The notes under the pieces: generated by a model
What the model was told of the DNA's origin: nothing
Databases searched by the model: none
The model's input: only the letters and a program-made list of their open reading frames with translations
Shown here: positions 1-10,681 of the stretch, one piece after another
How the letters are laid out: every line of letters begins with the position of its first letter
How positions within the stretch are numbered: the first letter of the stretch is position 1
Made by a program: the position numbers and the translations under genes
Assembly: GCA_001931905.2 (NCBI GenBank)
Contig: MSJI02000606.1
Coordinates: 1 to 64,000, forward strand
Origin: Cladosporium sp. IMV 00045
Lineage: Eukaryota > Ascomycota > Dothideomycetes > Cladosporiales > Cladosporiaceae
Length of the DNA stretch: 64,000 nt
Direction of reading: 5' to 3'

Positions 1-404
1 AAAAAAAAAAAAGCAAATTGGTATCATCATCAAAAGATCCCCTTGACCATGCCATCCTTTCCGTGTATACCTTTACCTAGCCTGGTCCTAGGCTATTTTG
101 TTGCATCAACCATATTACCATGCCATGCCATGCCATGCCACTTCCAGAGACCGTGGCATTTTCTTTCTTGCATTTTATGTGCAAAAGCCCAGGAGAGAGG
201 TTGATGGCCTTCATCCCTTATGTTTTTGCGACTGGAGATTCTGGCCCCACTCCCTCCTCTTCCCCATCATCTTCATTTTCTTCTTCTTCTCCCCTTTCGT
301 TTCTTCTATGCAAAACATCTCCGTTTAGATCTCTCAAACCAGTAAGGAAAAATAAAAGAAAAAAAAAAATCAAATCCAATCCAATCCAATCTCCCCCCAT
401 CCGT
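1..404. other. Spacer downstream of the Sfk1-like gene
   Basis: No gene is supported here; the open frames are antisense or AT-rich chance frames. The stretch starts with a 12-base A run at the window edge, holds a short ATGCC pentamer tract at 120-140, and has a T/C-rich then A-rich segment (about 240-400) that is probably the 3' UTR side of the minus-strand gene. Confidence 0.6.
120..140. repeat. ATGCC pentamer microsatellite
   Basis: Four perfect tandem copies of ATGCC plus one extra base. A similar tract occurs at 37171-37195. Confidence 0.8.
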
Positions 405-1425
405 CTAGAAATTCCTCGAAGCCGTGACATTCCTCGGATTCTCCGCCATGGGCAAACTGCCACTGCCACCATAACTCGACTCCTCGCCGAAATTCCCCGC
501 GCCACCACCAGAAGTATAAACGGGACCGCCCATATTATTTCCATGCGCCTGGGTGTTCATGGCCATCTCATCGTCCTGCGCGCGAATCGGGGGTCCAAAG
601 CGATCCTGCTTGTTGCGCGTGCGGACCGCGGGCAAAAAGTCGATGATGAAGCTCCAGACGTAGAAGATGTAGATGAGCGAGATGACCCATTCCAGGATGG
701 CGGCGGTGTTGATGCTGCTGTCGCGGCGCTGCATGACGCCGAAGGCGATGGCGAGGGCGAGCTCGACGATGATGAAGAATAACTTGACCCAGAAGGAGAC
801 GCGCAGGATGCGGAATTCGCGCCAGCGGATGCCCAGGCGTTGGTATTCGGCGCAGATGAAGACGGCGGAGATGATGTAGCCGGCGCTGGGGAGGGGTTAG
901 GATGTGTTCTTGGGGTTTGTAATAAGGGCAATGCACTTACATGAACAGAGCCAGCATTGCCTGATGGGTAGTAGGGTAACGTCTCGTATCGAAGACGGTC
1001 AAAAGAATCAGACCAACGCCACCAGCCATGGCGAACAAAATCGCGAAAGACGAGAGGATCTTCTCCGACTTGCTGTAATTCATAGTCAAGCGGCCTTTAT
1101 GCCTGAGCCAGCGCTCGGCGACGAAGACCGTGTTGAAAAACACCACCATGACCGCGGAGCCCGTGATGAACAGCGGTTTGCCCCAGGCCGTCGCGCCGAG
1201 GGTTGAGATGTACATGACCCGCTGCCCTGGGTTGTCCCATGGGTAGCCTGGGTAGCCTTGCGCGGTCCACACGCCCAGCATGGCGACGAGGGTGCCTGCA
1301 TTGTGTTGTTAGTCCATGTATTTGGGGAGTGATGAAGTGAAGTGACGTTGGGAGTCTCAGGGAGACATACCGAGCCATACGCAACCGGCGAAGAGCGGGA
1401 TGAACCAGTATGAGAAGCCGAACAT
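405..1425 (-). CDS. Frag1/DRAM/Sfk1-family membrane protein, 3 exons
   Basis: Exons on the minus strand are 1371-1425, 941-1295 and 405-885, giving 296 residues; both introns are GT-AG and the frame closes exactly. The protein starts MFGFSYWFIPLFAG and has about six hydrophobic helices (near residues 5-27, 55-78, 97-120, 118-138, 150-172 and 183-205). The tail of about 80 residues is hydrophilic and rich in Gly, Ser and Asn. Length and topology fit the Frag1/DRAM/Sfk1 family. In yeast, Sfk1 sits in the plasma membrane and supports the PI 4-kinase Stt4; that role here is inferred by family only. Exon 1 is only 18 codons, so a simple ORF call would miss it. The family is fairly certain, but which paralogue it is remains open. 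Confidence 0.85.
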
Positions 1426-2803
1426 CTTGGCTTGGAGGGTGCGTTGTTGTCAGAGATGGGGGAGGGAGGGAGGGTTGGTCGTCCAAACGGACGCGTAGAG
1501 TGGGTTTGGTGCCGCTGTTTATTTATGGGCAGAGCAAACCGCACGCGCGTGTCCTAGAAGAGGCGAATGCGATGGATGTGTGGCAGTGGTGGTGATACAG
1601 CAGCGACAACAACACAAACACAGCCCAATGCACAAGAGAAAGAGGGAAGAGATGAAAAAACCAAGATAGAATGACGACCACACCAAGGGACGAAAACGAT
1701 CCTGGAAGTCGGCGGCAACGGAGATACAAAGAAGGCGGTGCTGGCCCAGCAGTAGTCAGGTAGCAGCAGTACTGGATGATGAAGAGAGCGTCATTTCGCA
1801 TGGGCGAATAATAATGCCATTTTCTGCTGAGAAGGGAGAGACTGGCAGACTGGAGACTAACAAATGAGGACTACGTCACACGTCCTCGACGGTTTTTTTG
1901 AGTTGACGCGGCAGTGGACGGATCAACGAGCTTTGTGATTTGGGACTTGAAAGTTTCAGAGCCCACTCGGCAATACTCTTGCCGCCGGGGGGACAAGTCT
2001 TTTGTGTACCTTGTCTTGCGTGTTGAATAAGCAGAGAGAGGCAGTGTACGGAAGCCGTGGATTCCGAGGACATGTATGGATGTACATGTAGTCGTCTCTC
2101 GTTAAAAATCAGTCAGCAAAAGTGATGTGCATCATGCAGGCCGACGTCAGCCATCAACCGCACTCGCATCCTCTTCTCGTGCCGCTCTGTCCTCTTCACG
2201 CCGGGTGGCTGTTCGGCTGACCCCCAGAGGACTCGAACATGGGCAAATGTGGCGCTGAGCACGTACGATGTGGAGAGATCTTCTCCGATCGGCAGACCTG
2301 GGAAATTAAGCACTTTGGTAGGAGAGCGTAGCGTCTTTCTTTTAGTTGTGTGTCCCCCAACAAACAAATACAAATGCTTTTTTGGATTTCACCCCAATCT
2401 CGGCCAATTGCCCAAGGGAAACGGGGCTATTAGTGCGCAGCTTGACAGTTGATACTCAATTCATGACTCGCTGAGATCGAGCTTGTACTGTCTGCTTGTG
2501 GCTGCGTTTCGTCAAGCAAGTATATTGGTTGTATTTTGCTTCTGCCTATGATCTGCTCATCCATGAAGCAGTCTCACGTCGCCATGCTCTCATGTGGCCA
2601 AATCGCAATGAAAAAAACAAATCCAGGTCAAAAAGGACCATGAGAACGCCGGACGCTTTGCATGTCGTTATTGTTGATCCGTCGAAATCGCGAACCAGGT
2701 TGTGGAAGAGACGTGCTGCTTGCTTCCAGAGATATTCAATGCTCTGAAGAAGCCTCGAACAACGGACGTCCATCTTCCACATCTCAACTCCTAAAATCCC
2801 CCT
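1426..2803. other. Spacer, 5' region of Sfk1-like gene and 3' region of UBX gene
   Basis: About 1.4 kb without a supportable gene. Frames up to 92 codons lack recognisable content. It should contain the promoter of the minus-strand Sfk1-like gene; I see no clear motif. Confidence 0.5.
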
Positions 2804-4381
2804 TCACTTCCTACCAAACCCCAAAAACTTCTTCATCTTCGCCTCCACATCCCCTCTACCCTTGCCACTGCCCTCCTTCTTCGCACCTTCAGACTTCTGC
2901 GCCGCCGCGGAAGAAGAGCCATTCCCACCCTCCTCAGCACCCGCGCGGAAAGACGACAGGTCAACATTCAAATCCCTCGCATGGCTGCGGTACGACTCCT
3001 TCAGCGCCGGAGCCTGCCTAGCCTGCAATGATGCCTCCGGCAACCAAGCAAACGTGACCAGCACTTTTCCTCTGAAACCCAGATCGCGCACTAGCCGCTT
3101 CTCCCCATCATCGGGAAGGCTTTGTGTGCCTTTGTTGCCCAAGTATCGCAGTTCGAAAGCTTCCGACGCGTGCGTGAGGGTATCGCGGACTTTGGCGTAA
3201 AGGTCTGCGGGGGTGGAGGAGGCTTGCAGTTGCGTCTCGATCATGCTTTGGTCTGGGTAGCGGACGCGGACGGTGACGCTTTGGACTGTTGCGAGGGCGG
3301 CTTGGCGTTGGGCTTCTTGCTCTTCGAGCTCTTTGTCGGAGAGAAGGCGGGTGTTGCGGCCGGAGCGCTCGAGGGCCGCTTGGTGGGCTTTGGCGTGGGC
3401 GATGCTGGGCTCGAAGGTGGAGGGGTCGTCATCTTGGAGAGCTGCGGCTGGGGTGTCGTTGGATGGGGCACGGTACACGGAAACGCCGTTGAATAGATCT
3501 TCTTCTTTGGGTTGCGAGGGTGCTGTTGGCTGTGGTTGTGTTTCTGACGAAGACGCTATCACGTCGTCCTTCACGATGGGTGCTACTGGTGGAGCAGGCG
3601 TCATTTCCACATCTTCATCGTTCGGCTCTGGGCCTGCTGCGTCGTCCAAGGGTGCGCCTGCGTTTTCCGCCGCTGCGTTCGGTGCACTCGACATAGATCC
3701 GTCGCCAGCAGCGTGGGCTCCACGTGCTTCCTGCGTTTCACTCGCGCCGCCACTGGCCGAAGCAGGTTCTGCAGCCTTGAAGTAGCCCGATATCTCTGCC
3801 ATGGCCTCCTCGAGCGGCTGTCCGCTGTTCTTGAAAGTCAGACGCATCAGGATGCTACCACCGTTAATCCCGACTTGCGCAAGCGTCTTCTGCAAGTCCG
3901 CAATGCTCTCGATGGATCTGCTCATCAGATTCAGAGAAGGCTGTTCATACAACAGCCGTCCAGACCCAGAGCTATCAGAGGGTGTTCCACGCTGTGTCAG
4001 ATTCAACTTCCTCTGTGCCTGCCCTGCAACTCCCTCTTCGAACTTCCTCAACACCAACCATAACGAAGTGTCGCTGGGGAATTTGTCTGTAAATCTCCCA
4101 CCACCCTCGCTCTCCGGAAGTTGCAATGCCACAGAGACAACACCAGTGGACCGACTGGCCTGTGTGAGCTGCAGCTTCGCCCCAGCCGTCAGACCAGAAA
4201 GTCGAAAAGGCTGCGACAGATCGACGGGCTTGTTGTTCTGGTTCTTGAGCGTGTACTCCGCCGGGTTGAGTTTCTTAGCCTTGCATGCCTCCTCGAGCAC
4301 CTCGCTCAGCACCTTTCCTGGCGTGACTTTGACTTGCGTCCTCTTCAGCGTCGAGTCGATGACGAACACCGACGCAGACAT
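2804..4381 (-). CDS. UBX-domain Cdc48/p97 cofactor of the UBX4/ASPL (TUG) type
   Basis: Single exon, 525 residues. Residues 2-75 form a TUG-type ubiquitin-like domain (starting SASVFVIDSTLKRTQVKVT). A second beta-rich segment lies around 80-205, followed by a Ser/Pro/Glu-rich disordered linker (about 206-335). A UBX-like fold at about 365-455 includes SVTVRVRYPDQSMIETQLQ and ends in VLVTFAWLPE. The order UBL, linker, UBX is that of yeast Ubx4 and human ASPSCR1/TUG, which bind Cdc48/p97 and modulate its ATPase complexes. The ATG at 4381 is chosen because the family UBL begins immediately after it. The stop codon of a separate small ORF lies only 28 bp upstream on the same strand, which leaves almost no room for an independent promoter. 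Confidence 0.85.
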   Translation of the reverse strand: MSASVFVIDSTLKRTQVKVTPGKVLSEVLEEACKAKKLNPAEYTLKNQNNKPVDLSQPFRLSGLTAGAKLQLTQASRSTGVVSVALQLPESEGGGRFTDKFPSDTSLWLVLRKFEEGVAGQAQRKLNLTQRGTPSDSSGSGRLLYEQPSLNLMSRSIESIADLQKTLAQVGINGGSILMRLTFKNSGQPLEEAMAEISGYFKAAEPASASGGASETQEARGAHAAGDGSMSSAPNAAAENAGAPLDDAAGPEPNDEDVEMTPAPPVAPIVKDDVIASSSETQPQPTAPSQPKEEDLFNGVSVYRAPSNDTPAAALQDDDPSTFEPSIAHAKAHQAALERSGRNTRLLSDKELEEQEAQRQAALATVQSVTVRVRYPDQSMIETQLQASSTPADLYAKVRDTLTHASEAFELRYLGNKGTQSLPDDGEKRLVRDLGFRGKVLVTFAWLPEASLQARQAPALKESYRSHARDLNVDLSSFRAGAEEGGNGSSSAAAQKSEGAKKEGSGKGRGDVEAKMKKFLGFGRK

Positions 4382-4409
4382 GACTTCCTTTGCCTTCGTC
4401 TCTTCTTCT

Positions 4410-4676
4410 TTACTGTGCCTCTTCTCCTTCCCGTTCCCGCTGCTCTCTGTGCTCTCTCAAGATGCGATTTGCGCGCTCTCTGCGCTCCGTCCTCCGTCTC
4501 ACGCGCTCTTCGTCGGCCAGCTGGCGTCTTGCCTCGGCCGAAGTGCCGCGGAGGAAGGTGAGGAGGTTCTTGCCTTGGGCGAAAAGGATTGGCGCGACGT
4601 AGATATAGCTCAGGGCGACGACGAGGGTGCGTTCGGAGGGGGTTAGCGCAAGGCCTGTGAGGTCGCGGTCAGGCAT
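4410..4676 (-). CDS. Small single-pass membrane protein, unknown function
   Basis: An 88-residue ORF from the ATG at 4676. Residues about 15-37 are hydrophobic (TLVVALSYIYVAPILFAQGK region). The C-terminal half is a highly charged Arg/Glu helix that could form a coiled coil. The frame stays open upstream to 4772, but that extension is low in complexity and contains a possible intron acceptor, so the internal ATG is preferred. I do not recognise the family. The stop is 28 bp from the start codon of the UBX gene on the same strand, so the two may share a transcript or have overlapping UTRs. A 5' UTR intron ending around 4745 is possible. A chance ORF cannot be ruled out, although the TM-plus-charged-helix layout looks real. 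Confidence 0.5.
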   Translation of the reverse strand: MPDRDLTGLALTPSERTLVVALSYIYVAPILFAQGKNLLTFLRGTSAEARRQLADEERVRRRTERRERANRILREHREQREREGEEAQ

Positions 4677-5095
4677 GGAGTTGAGCAGCAGTGGCAGCTT
4701 AGAAGGATGGAAGTTGCTGTGGCGGTGTTCAGGTTGATTGCATACTGTGGGGAGATTAAGTAATCGTGACACTTGAGTGTATTGGTTGTTTCGATCAGTT
4801 TCTGAGTGATGTTCTAGGTCTTGTCAGCAGTAGCAGCAGCTATGCTCTCTCGGATCGACTGCGTGGTCAAGTCGGCGCCTGCCCGCCCCGCAGCAACGCT
4901 GCAGCGATGACGAGACTGACTGGACATCCCACCAAAAACACCAACAACATCAACATTATTGATCACCTCACACACGCGAAGAGAAACACATCAAGACAAC
5001 AACGACTTCGCACCATATCATACTGAGACACACCATCGCATCGAGGACATCTTCACCCCAACCCATCAGCCTCGACACCTCCAACACCCGCCACA
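4677..5095. promoter_or_regulatory. Divergent promoter region
   Basis: About 420 bp between the minus-strand small membrane protein/UBX pair and the plus-strand thioredoxin-like gene. The right side (about 4925-5095) is rich in CA/AC, typical of a fungal 5' UTR. No firm TATA box was seen. Confidence 0.5.
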
Positions 5096-6097
5096 ATGTC
5101 AAAAACAATCCACATCACCTCCCCCTCCCACTTCACCCAAATCCTCTCCACCAACCGGATAACAGTCGTCGACTTCTACGCCGACTGGTGCGGCCCCTGC
5201 AAAGCCGTGGCGCCCGTCTACGAACAACTCTCCTCGGGACTCAGCCGCCCAGGCATCCTGGCCTTCACGAAAGTGGACGTGGACGCGCAGAAGCAGATCG
5301 CGCAGACGTACAACATCACCGCCATGCCCACCTTCATGGTGTTCAAGTCCGGGCGCGAGAGCAAGCGCATCCGCGGCGCCGACATGAAAGCCCTCGACCA
5401 GGCCGTCAAGCAGATCGCGCAGGAGTCGGCGCAGGCGGCGCACGATCAGGAGGAGGGCGCGAGCGCCGCGGCCGCGAGCGGTGCGGGCTGGATGGGTGCG
5501 GGTCTTCCCCGTGGGTATGGGGATGTGACGGACGCGGTGGATCAGTTGAATCTGGACTTTCTGAATTTGGACAGCGAGGCGGGCGGCGCGAGGGCGATTT
5601 TCGAGAACTCGAAGCCGAGCTCGCTGGGCGCGAAGGGCAAGGCTGCGGAGGGTGGCAAGAAGGACTGGATCGAGAGCGACACGGACGAGCAGATGATGCT
5701 GTTCATGCCCTTCCAGAGCACGCTGAAGCTGCACACGCTGCACATCACTTCCCTGCCACCTGCCGATGGAGACGACGACGAGACGCCCGGCCGCCCGCGC
5801 ACGCTGCAGCTGTACACGAACCGGTCGCACACGCTCGGGTTCGACGAGGCGGACGGCGAGCCGGCGACGCAGAAGATCGAGCTGAACGAGGACAGCTGGG
5901 ACAAGGAGACGGGCACGGCCAAGGTGGAGCTGCGCTTCGTCAAGTTCCAGAACATCTCGAGCTTGGTCATCTTCGTGGTCGACGGCGACGGGGATGGTGA
6001 GAAGACTCGCATCGACCGCTTGCGCCTCATTGGTGACGCTGGTGAGAAGAAGGCCATGGGCAAGTTGGAGAAGTTTGGCGATGAGCAGGGCGAGTAA
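5096..6097 (+). CDS. Thioredoxin-like protein with C-terminal PITH domain (TXNL1/Txl1 type)
   Basis: Single exon, 333 residues. Residues 1-105 are a thioredoxin domain with the redox motif WCGPC at 31-35 and the cis-proline motif AMPTF at about 77-81. After an Ala/Gly-rich linker (about 115-145) comes a PITH domain to the end, with the DTDEQMMLFMPFQSTLKLHT start and a FVKFQNISSLVIFV core. This architecture defines TXNL1 (human) and Txl1 (fission yeast), which bind the 26S proteasome lid and act as a cytosolic disulfide reductase. Both catalytic cysteines are present. Codon use is strongly GC3-biased, as expected for an expressed housekeeping gene. A proteasome beta6 gene lies elsewhere in the window, but there is no sign of direct linkage. 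Confidence 0.93.
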   Translation: MSKTIHITSPSHFTQILSTNRITVVDFYADWCGPCKAVAPVYEQLSSGLSRPGILAFTKVDVDAQKQIAQTYNITAMPTFMVFKSGRESKRIRGADMKALDQAVKQIAQESAQAAHDQEEGASAAAASGAGWMGAGLPRGYGDVTDAVDQLNLDFLNLDSEAGGARAIFENSKPSSLGAKGKAAEGGKKDWIESDTDEQMMLFMPFQSTLKLHTLHITSLPPADGDDDETPGRPRTLQLYTNRSHTLGFDEADGEPATQKIELNEDSWDKETGTAKVELRFVKFQNISSLVIFVVDGDGDGEKTRIDRLRLIGDAGEKKAMGKLEKFGDEQGE

Positions 6098-6962
6098 GAA
6101 GTCATTATTTGCATGATGGTTCACGTCTGATAGAACTACGATCCGGAGCAGAACAAAAATGGAAGGCTGGCTTCCTAGGGAACTATGAGCGTTTACGCTG
6201 GTTTAAAGACAAACATCGCTTCATAGCATAGCTGATAGATTTTCACGTCAAATGAGCATTACGAAGAGATATTTACTAAAAGCGAAATTCATTCCTCCGA
6301 AGTTACAATCCCGCTTGATGGACGCAATGTTGTGCTCATTGTGGGGGTGTGTGCCTCATATGAACACGCCATGGGGTAACAGGAGTAGTGCGCCGGGCCC
6401 TGATAATGAGTCTTGGGCCTACGTGTGAAGTACACTGACGAGCTCGCTCAATGCTTTCGCTCCCTTGCAGGCGTTTGGGCAGTGACCGGGAAGTCGTCGA
6501 GGTCGGCTGGTCCGGAAGTTGGCTGGTGTTGCGGTCCCAAATCATTCGTGCCAGTTTCATGGTGGATTACACGAGGGCTTTCTGTCTGTTCAGAGCGAAC
6601 AGCGCAAGCGGTCGGGTGGTCGGCAAGGTTAGTTGAAAATATAAGAAAGTAATCGTCCAAGCCCTGCAGTCACACAAATGCAAGTTGGAAGATGTGAAGC
6701 CAAGATGAATTCGTTTCGAAAGAGGCGTGCATTGTTTTTTTCTTTTCCCTGCTGTTGATCTCAAAAAGTATCAAAACGCTCAATCAAGGCATTGTTTCAT
6801 TCCGCGCTGTATCAAAAAAGAAGACATCCCGGGGCTGGTCCGTAGATCGAGCCTCACAAGTGCCTGTTGCCATTTTCTTGACGCCGATACATGGAAGCAG
6901 TCTCCACCCCAAAAGCAACACCTCTCCCGAATTTGGTCGTCAAACCCTCAGAACACCATCGC
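6098..6962. other. Convergent 3' spacer between TXNL1-like and eL36 genes
   Basis: About 860 bp with no supportable gene; the two flanking genes converge on it. AT-rich parts near 6180-6300 and 6720-6800 are probably 3' UTR or terminator sequence. Confidence 0.55.
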
Positions 6963-7527
6963 TTAGTGGCCGGCACGCTTGCTCTCGGCGATGACGCGGG
7001 TCATCTCGTCGACCTTTCTCTTGCCGCGGCCGAAGGTGCCGAGCCTCTTCTTCGCGAGCTTGCGCGCGCGCTTGTCCTTGGAGTTGCGGAGGAGTTCGAT
7101 AACGCGACGCTCGTAGGGGGCGAGGCTGTGCAAGGACTGTGTTAGTATTCCTGGGTGGTATTTTGGCTCATGGGCTCCGGCGGACGGGGATGCCTGGCGT
7201 CGATGGCATTGGTGGTGGGTGGCGGGGAAAAGCGTACCCAGAAACCTCCTTCACAACATCCCTCACGAAAGCGGTGCGCTTGCTGAGGTGACCCTTGGTG
7301 CGCGAGACACGGGGCTTCACCTGGCGGGGAGTGACCTTCTGTATACACGCAAGCCTGGTCAGCCGACGATATCCTCTTCATTCCCATCATGTCTTTCCTT
7401 CAATCCATCTCGAACAATTCCCTCTCTCCATCCTCCTCGATCTCGGTGCGGTAATTGGGGGCGGACGTACGTGGCCACGGTTGAGGCCGGTGGCGATGCC
7501 GGACTTCTGCTTGACTTCCTGGGGCAT
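6963..7527 (-). CDS. RPL36: 60S ribosomal protein eL36, 3 exons
   Basis: Exons are 7471-7527, 7238-7338 and 6963-7125, giving 106 residues. The start is [19 protein letters not shown]. Exon 2 encodes [20 protein letters not shown] and continues through [13 protein letters not shown]. Exon 3 begins [19 protein letters not shown] and ends ESKRAGH. This is the full conserved eL36 sequence, a component of the large cytosolic ribosomal subunit. Of two nearby AG acceptors for exon 3 (11 bases apart), the downstream one is chosen because it restores the conserved EV-S-G-LAPYE junction. The reading frame stays open upstream from 7527 to an ATG at 7758; that stretch looks unrelated to the family and is treated as 5' UTR. 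Confidence 0.95.
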
Positions 7528-10500
7528 CGTGGCGGTCGTTGGTCGATGTCGTCGTCGATGGAGGTGCGGACGTCGAACTTTCTCACGATGTGCTGCTCGC
7601 CCGCTTGAACGCTCAGTGCGGTGCGGTGAAATTTGGGCTTGGCTTGGCAGGCAGCGATTGTAGCCTGAGGCATTCACCAAGTTCAGGATTCGACTCCACA
7701 TCGGCTCTAGAACAGTGTTGGGGGAGCCATCTTCAAATACGACCTCGTCGTCACTCATGCGAATGCAGATAGTTTCTTGAGAGAGGCAGTGCCTATTCCT
7801 CGACTATCGCAGATGTCTCTTTAGGCTAGTCCAGACATCTGGAATGCTCTCACTTTCCTGCAACGTCGGGACGGCTCGAAGATGTTCTGCGATACAAGCC
7901 TCGTATTTCCTCCGGTTCGACCTTTTGATACCATTATTGGCTTTCTTCCACCTGATCTAGGCTTTTTATTCAGATCAAACTGGAACAAATATCAGCACTA
8001 GATGGAGAACAAGCATGGATTTTCTATCCGACCTTCACACGAACTTCTTCTGTCTCCAGCCCAGGCAAGGCGCCTTTGCAAGTCCACCCGTTCCTCTCGA
8101 CGGGCCTAGACACTGCCAAATAACACACGAGATCATCATCCCCGATGACAATGTTGTAAAAGGAGGCACGATGTTTGTTTCTCGAGCGTATCAGAGGAGG
8201 GTGACTCGACGATGATCTCTTCGCAGATTTGATCCTCGAACCTCTAGTCATTCGGAAGAGATCCATCTTTCTCAACATTGCCCTGGACGCAAAAGTCTCC
8301 AGGACCCAGCCTCCTAGCACTCCAAAGCTCTATACACTACCAGCAACAACTAAATGGGGATACTCCAACGATTGGAGTGCATGCCTATCGCTTATTCTCT
8401 CCAACACCAGTTTCAAAGCTGCACGAGCGTTAAAGAAGAAATTGCCCGCTTACGAGCCTTCGAAGGAACAGGAACAGGAAAGATGTCGATAATAGTATCA
8501 AAAGCCCAAAGCATGCCAGCAGCTATCGACCGTTGCACAGTCTACGCATTCTCGACCGGCAAAACAGCGAACAATGAGCGATTGGGGAACGGTCAACTTG
8601 CAGTATCACGGCCTCATCAATCACGATGATGACATACCTCACCTCCCTATATCTGGTGTCTACCTTCCTTCCCATAATTTGAGACACGGTCAAATGACCG
8701 TCTCCCCTCTATAATCACTAATTGATGTTGCCAAAATAGCCCAGAACACGACGAGCCAATAACAACGCCACAAGTATATCAAAACCAAGCCATCGACGGC
8801 AGAGACTCCGTCAAGTGATCACTCGCTCCTTTTCCAACAGCAGAGTTCACGACTTAGGACAGGCAGTCAACTGCACAGGCCGTGCGAAGACCAAAACAGG
8901 AAGGAAAGCATCCCGAGGACCCGGTACCATCACGCTCCCATCTTTTCTTCTTAGCGGACGCATTCCTGCAATAATAGCAATATTCAAGCTTCCCGCAACA
9001 CCAAAGCGCGTCCTACCTTAGCACGAGAGCAGCGCGAAAACATGATACAATCCTACAGTATCAGTACATCAGTATATGTACACCCATCCAGTCTAGTACG
9101 TACGCGTAAAGATCCACGGTACGGACACGCCGGGATACGTGCCTACATCACGCATCAGCACACTTACAGTAACTGCCATCTGAACCCTCTGCATGCACGA
9201 CATCTTCTGTCGCCAGAGTTGCATCTCACCCACCAACCGACGAACCAATAGCGGAACGTAAGAGCAACATCCCCACCGAATGTAGACCAAACTCTTCCTG
9301 CGGCCTGTTTCTCGAGAGAAGGTGAAACGCTAGCGTGAGAGACAGCATCGCATAAGAGATGCATTAAAGTACCATAGACAGTCAAGATAGACAAACAACA
9401 ATCGCCCCATCATATACTTTGCGCAACGCATCAAACCCAATTTTCCCAAGCGTGCGGGTTCGGGCCCTCGGGCGAAGCAAGTGACATGCATAACAAACCC
9501 ACCTCCTCGGGCAAGTCTCGCAAATCTAACTATTTGTGATGTGCCGTACCGCTCTGGCGTGGCGTCATGTCTATATGTGTCCATATGCATAGCGAGTAGA
9601 TCATATGGGGCGTACTGGGGAAAGTTTGCTGCAGGGCTTTTGTCGCGGGGCCCGGGCTGTGGTGGCTATGTGGGTACGTTTGTGTGATAGTGTGAGAGGT
9701 GATATAGGGGCTTGGCGCGAAGTGGGAAAGAGGGAAGGAAGAGGGTGATGGGGCCGAGGAGAGCTGAGAGAGGGGATGTGGTACGATTGGGAGTCGGTGT
9801 TCGTGAGTAAAGATGGTGATGAAGGTGTTAGATTAGGTCTTTTAGCGGAGGGAATTGAGATGGCGACGGTTTGCAGTGAGGTGAGATGCGAGAAAGCCAA
9901 GGCAAGAACAAGGAAAGGAAGAGTGATGAGAAGTGATGCTTTGGATCGAATATGAATATTTTTGTTCGGTTTGTTGGATGGGATGACGAAAATCCCATTC
10001 CGAAGTACGTACAACTAAAAAGAGATAGGGGGTAAAATAAAAAGAAAGATCTCCCAAAAGCTATCAAAGATGACGTCCAGCGTTCTCCAAAGTGCCTTCT
10101 TTTCCATGTGCAAGAGAGAAATCCTGTACAAGCCATGTTCAAGAAACCTTCTCCATAAGTAATAGAAAAAAGTAAAGGAAAAACTTGCTTTGAACGATCG
10201 CAAGCGTGAGAAGAAAACCAAAATAAAAGAGGTATTGTACACAAAACAAGCCAGAAGCAGGCAGGATATCGCGTCGTTTCTTTGTTGCTCCCGAAAAAAA
10301 CTTCCAGCCCAGAAAAGATAAAACAGCAAATAACCCAAAAGGTATCTCCAAGAATGTAAGAAGCAGCCGCAGCCTCCCGGTAACTAAAAGGTATAGTAAT
10401 ACAATAAAAGCGATCGTGGTAGAATGTAATGAGGTTGCCGTTTCGGAACGTGCAGGCGTGGGCGTGCTGTTGCCGAGAAAAATCAAAAGAGAATTTTCCT

Positions 10501-10681
10501 CTCCAGTGAGACTCCGGCTCTACTGGTGTGTGACTCCGTCCCATATTTTCCCTTTTTTTTTTTCTATGGTGGTATCCCCAACATGACGGCATTAGGTTCG
10601 TGGCAAGAGATGTGAAAAACGGCTAAGCAAGCAAGACAAGAAAGGACTGAAGAGAAAGAGAAATAGATCGACTGATCTCAA
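7528..10681. other. Gene-free spacer, 3.15 kb
   Basis: No coding region is supported. The part next to eL36 (7528-7800) is its promoter/5' UTR, with an in-frame but unconserved open stretch. The part from about 9600 to 10680 is AT-rich and lies directly 3' of the minus-strand zinc-finger gene. It is probably a long 3' UTR. A 254-codon frame there is rejected as a chance ORF. The middle (7800-9600) shows nothing recognisable. Confidence 0.5.

Noticed and set aside
120..782. 220-codon frame on the plus strand at the left edge
   Set aside because: Antisense to the last exon of the Sfk1-like gene and low in complexity.
2225..2250. tRNA-like B box (GTTCGAGTCC on the minus strand)
   Set aside because: Flanking bases cannot form a T stem, and no A box or acceptor stem was found.
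5099..6124. 341-codon frame antisense to the TXNL1-like gene
   Set aside because: GC-rich shadow frame; the sense strand encodes a clear thioredoxin-PITH protein.
9828..10592. 254-codon open frame on the minus strand downstream of the zinc-finger gene
   Set aside because: AT-rich, very high in Phe, Ser and Cys, no domain, and lies in the likely 3' UTR; a chance frame.
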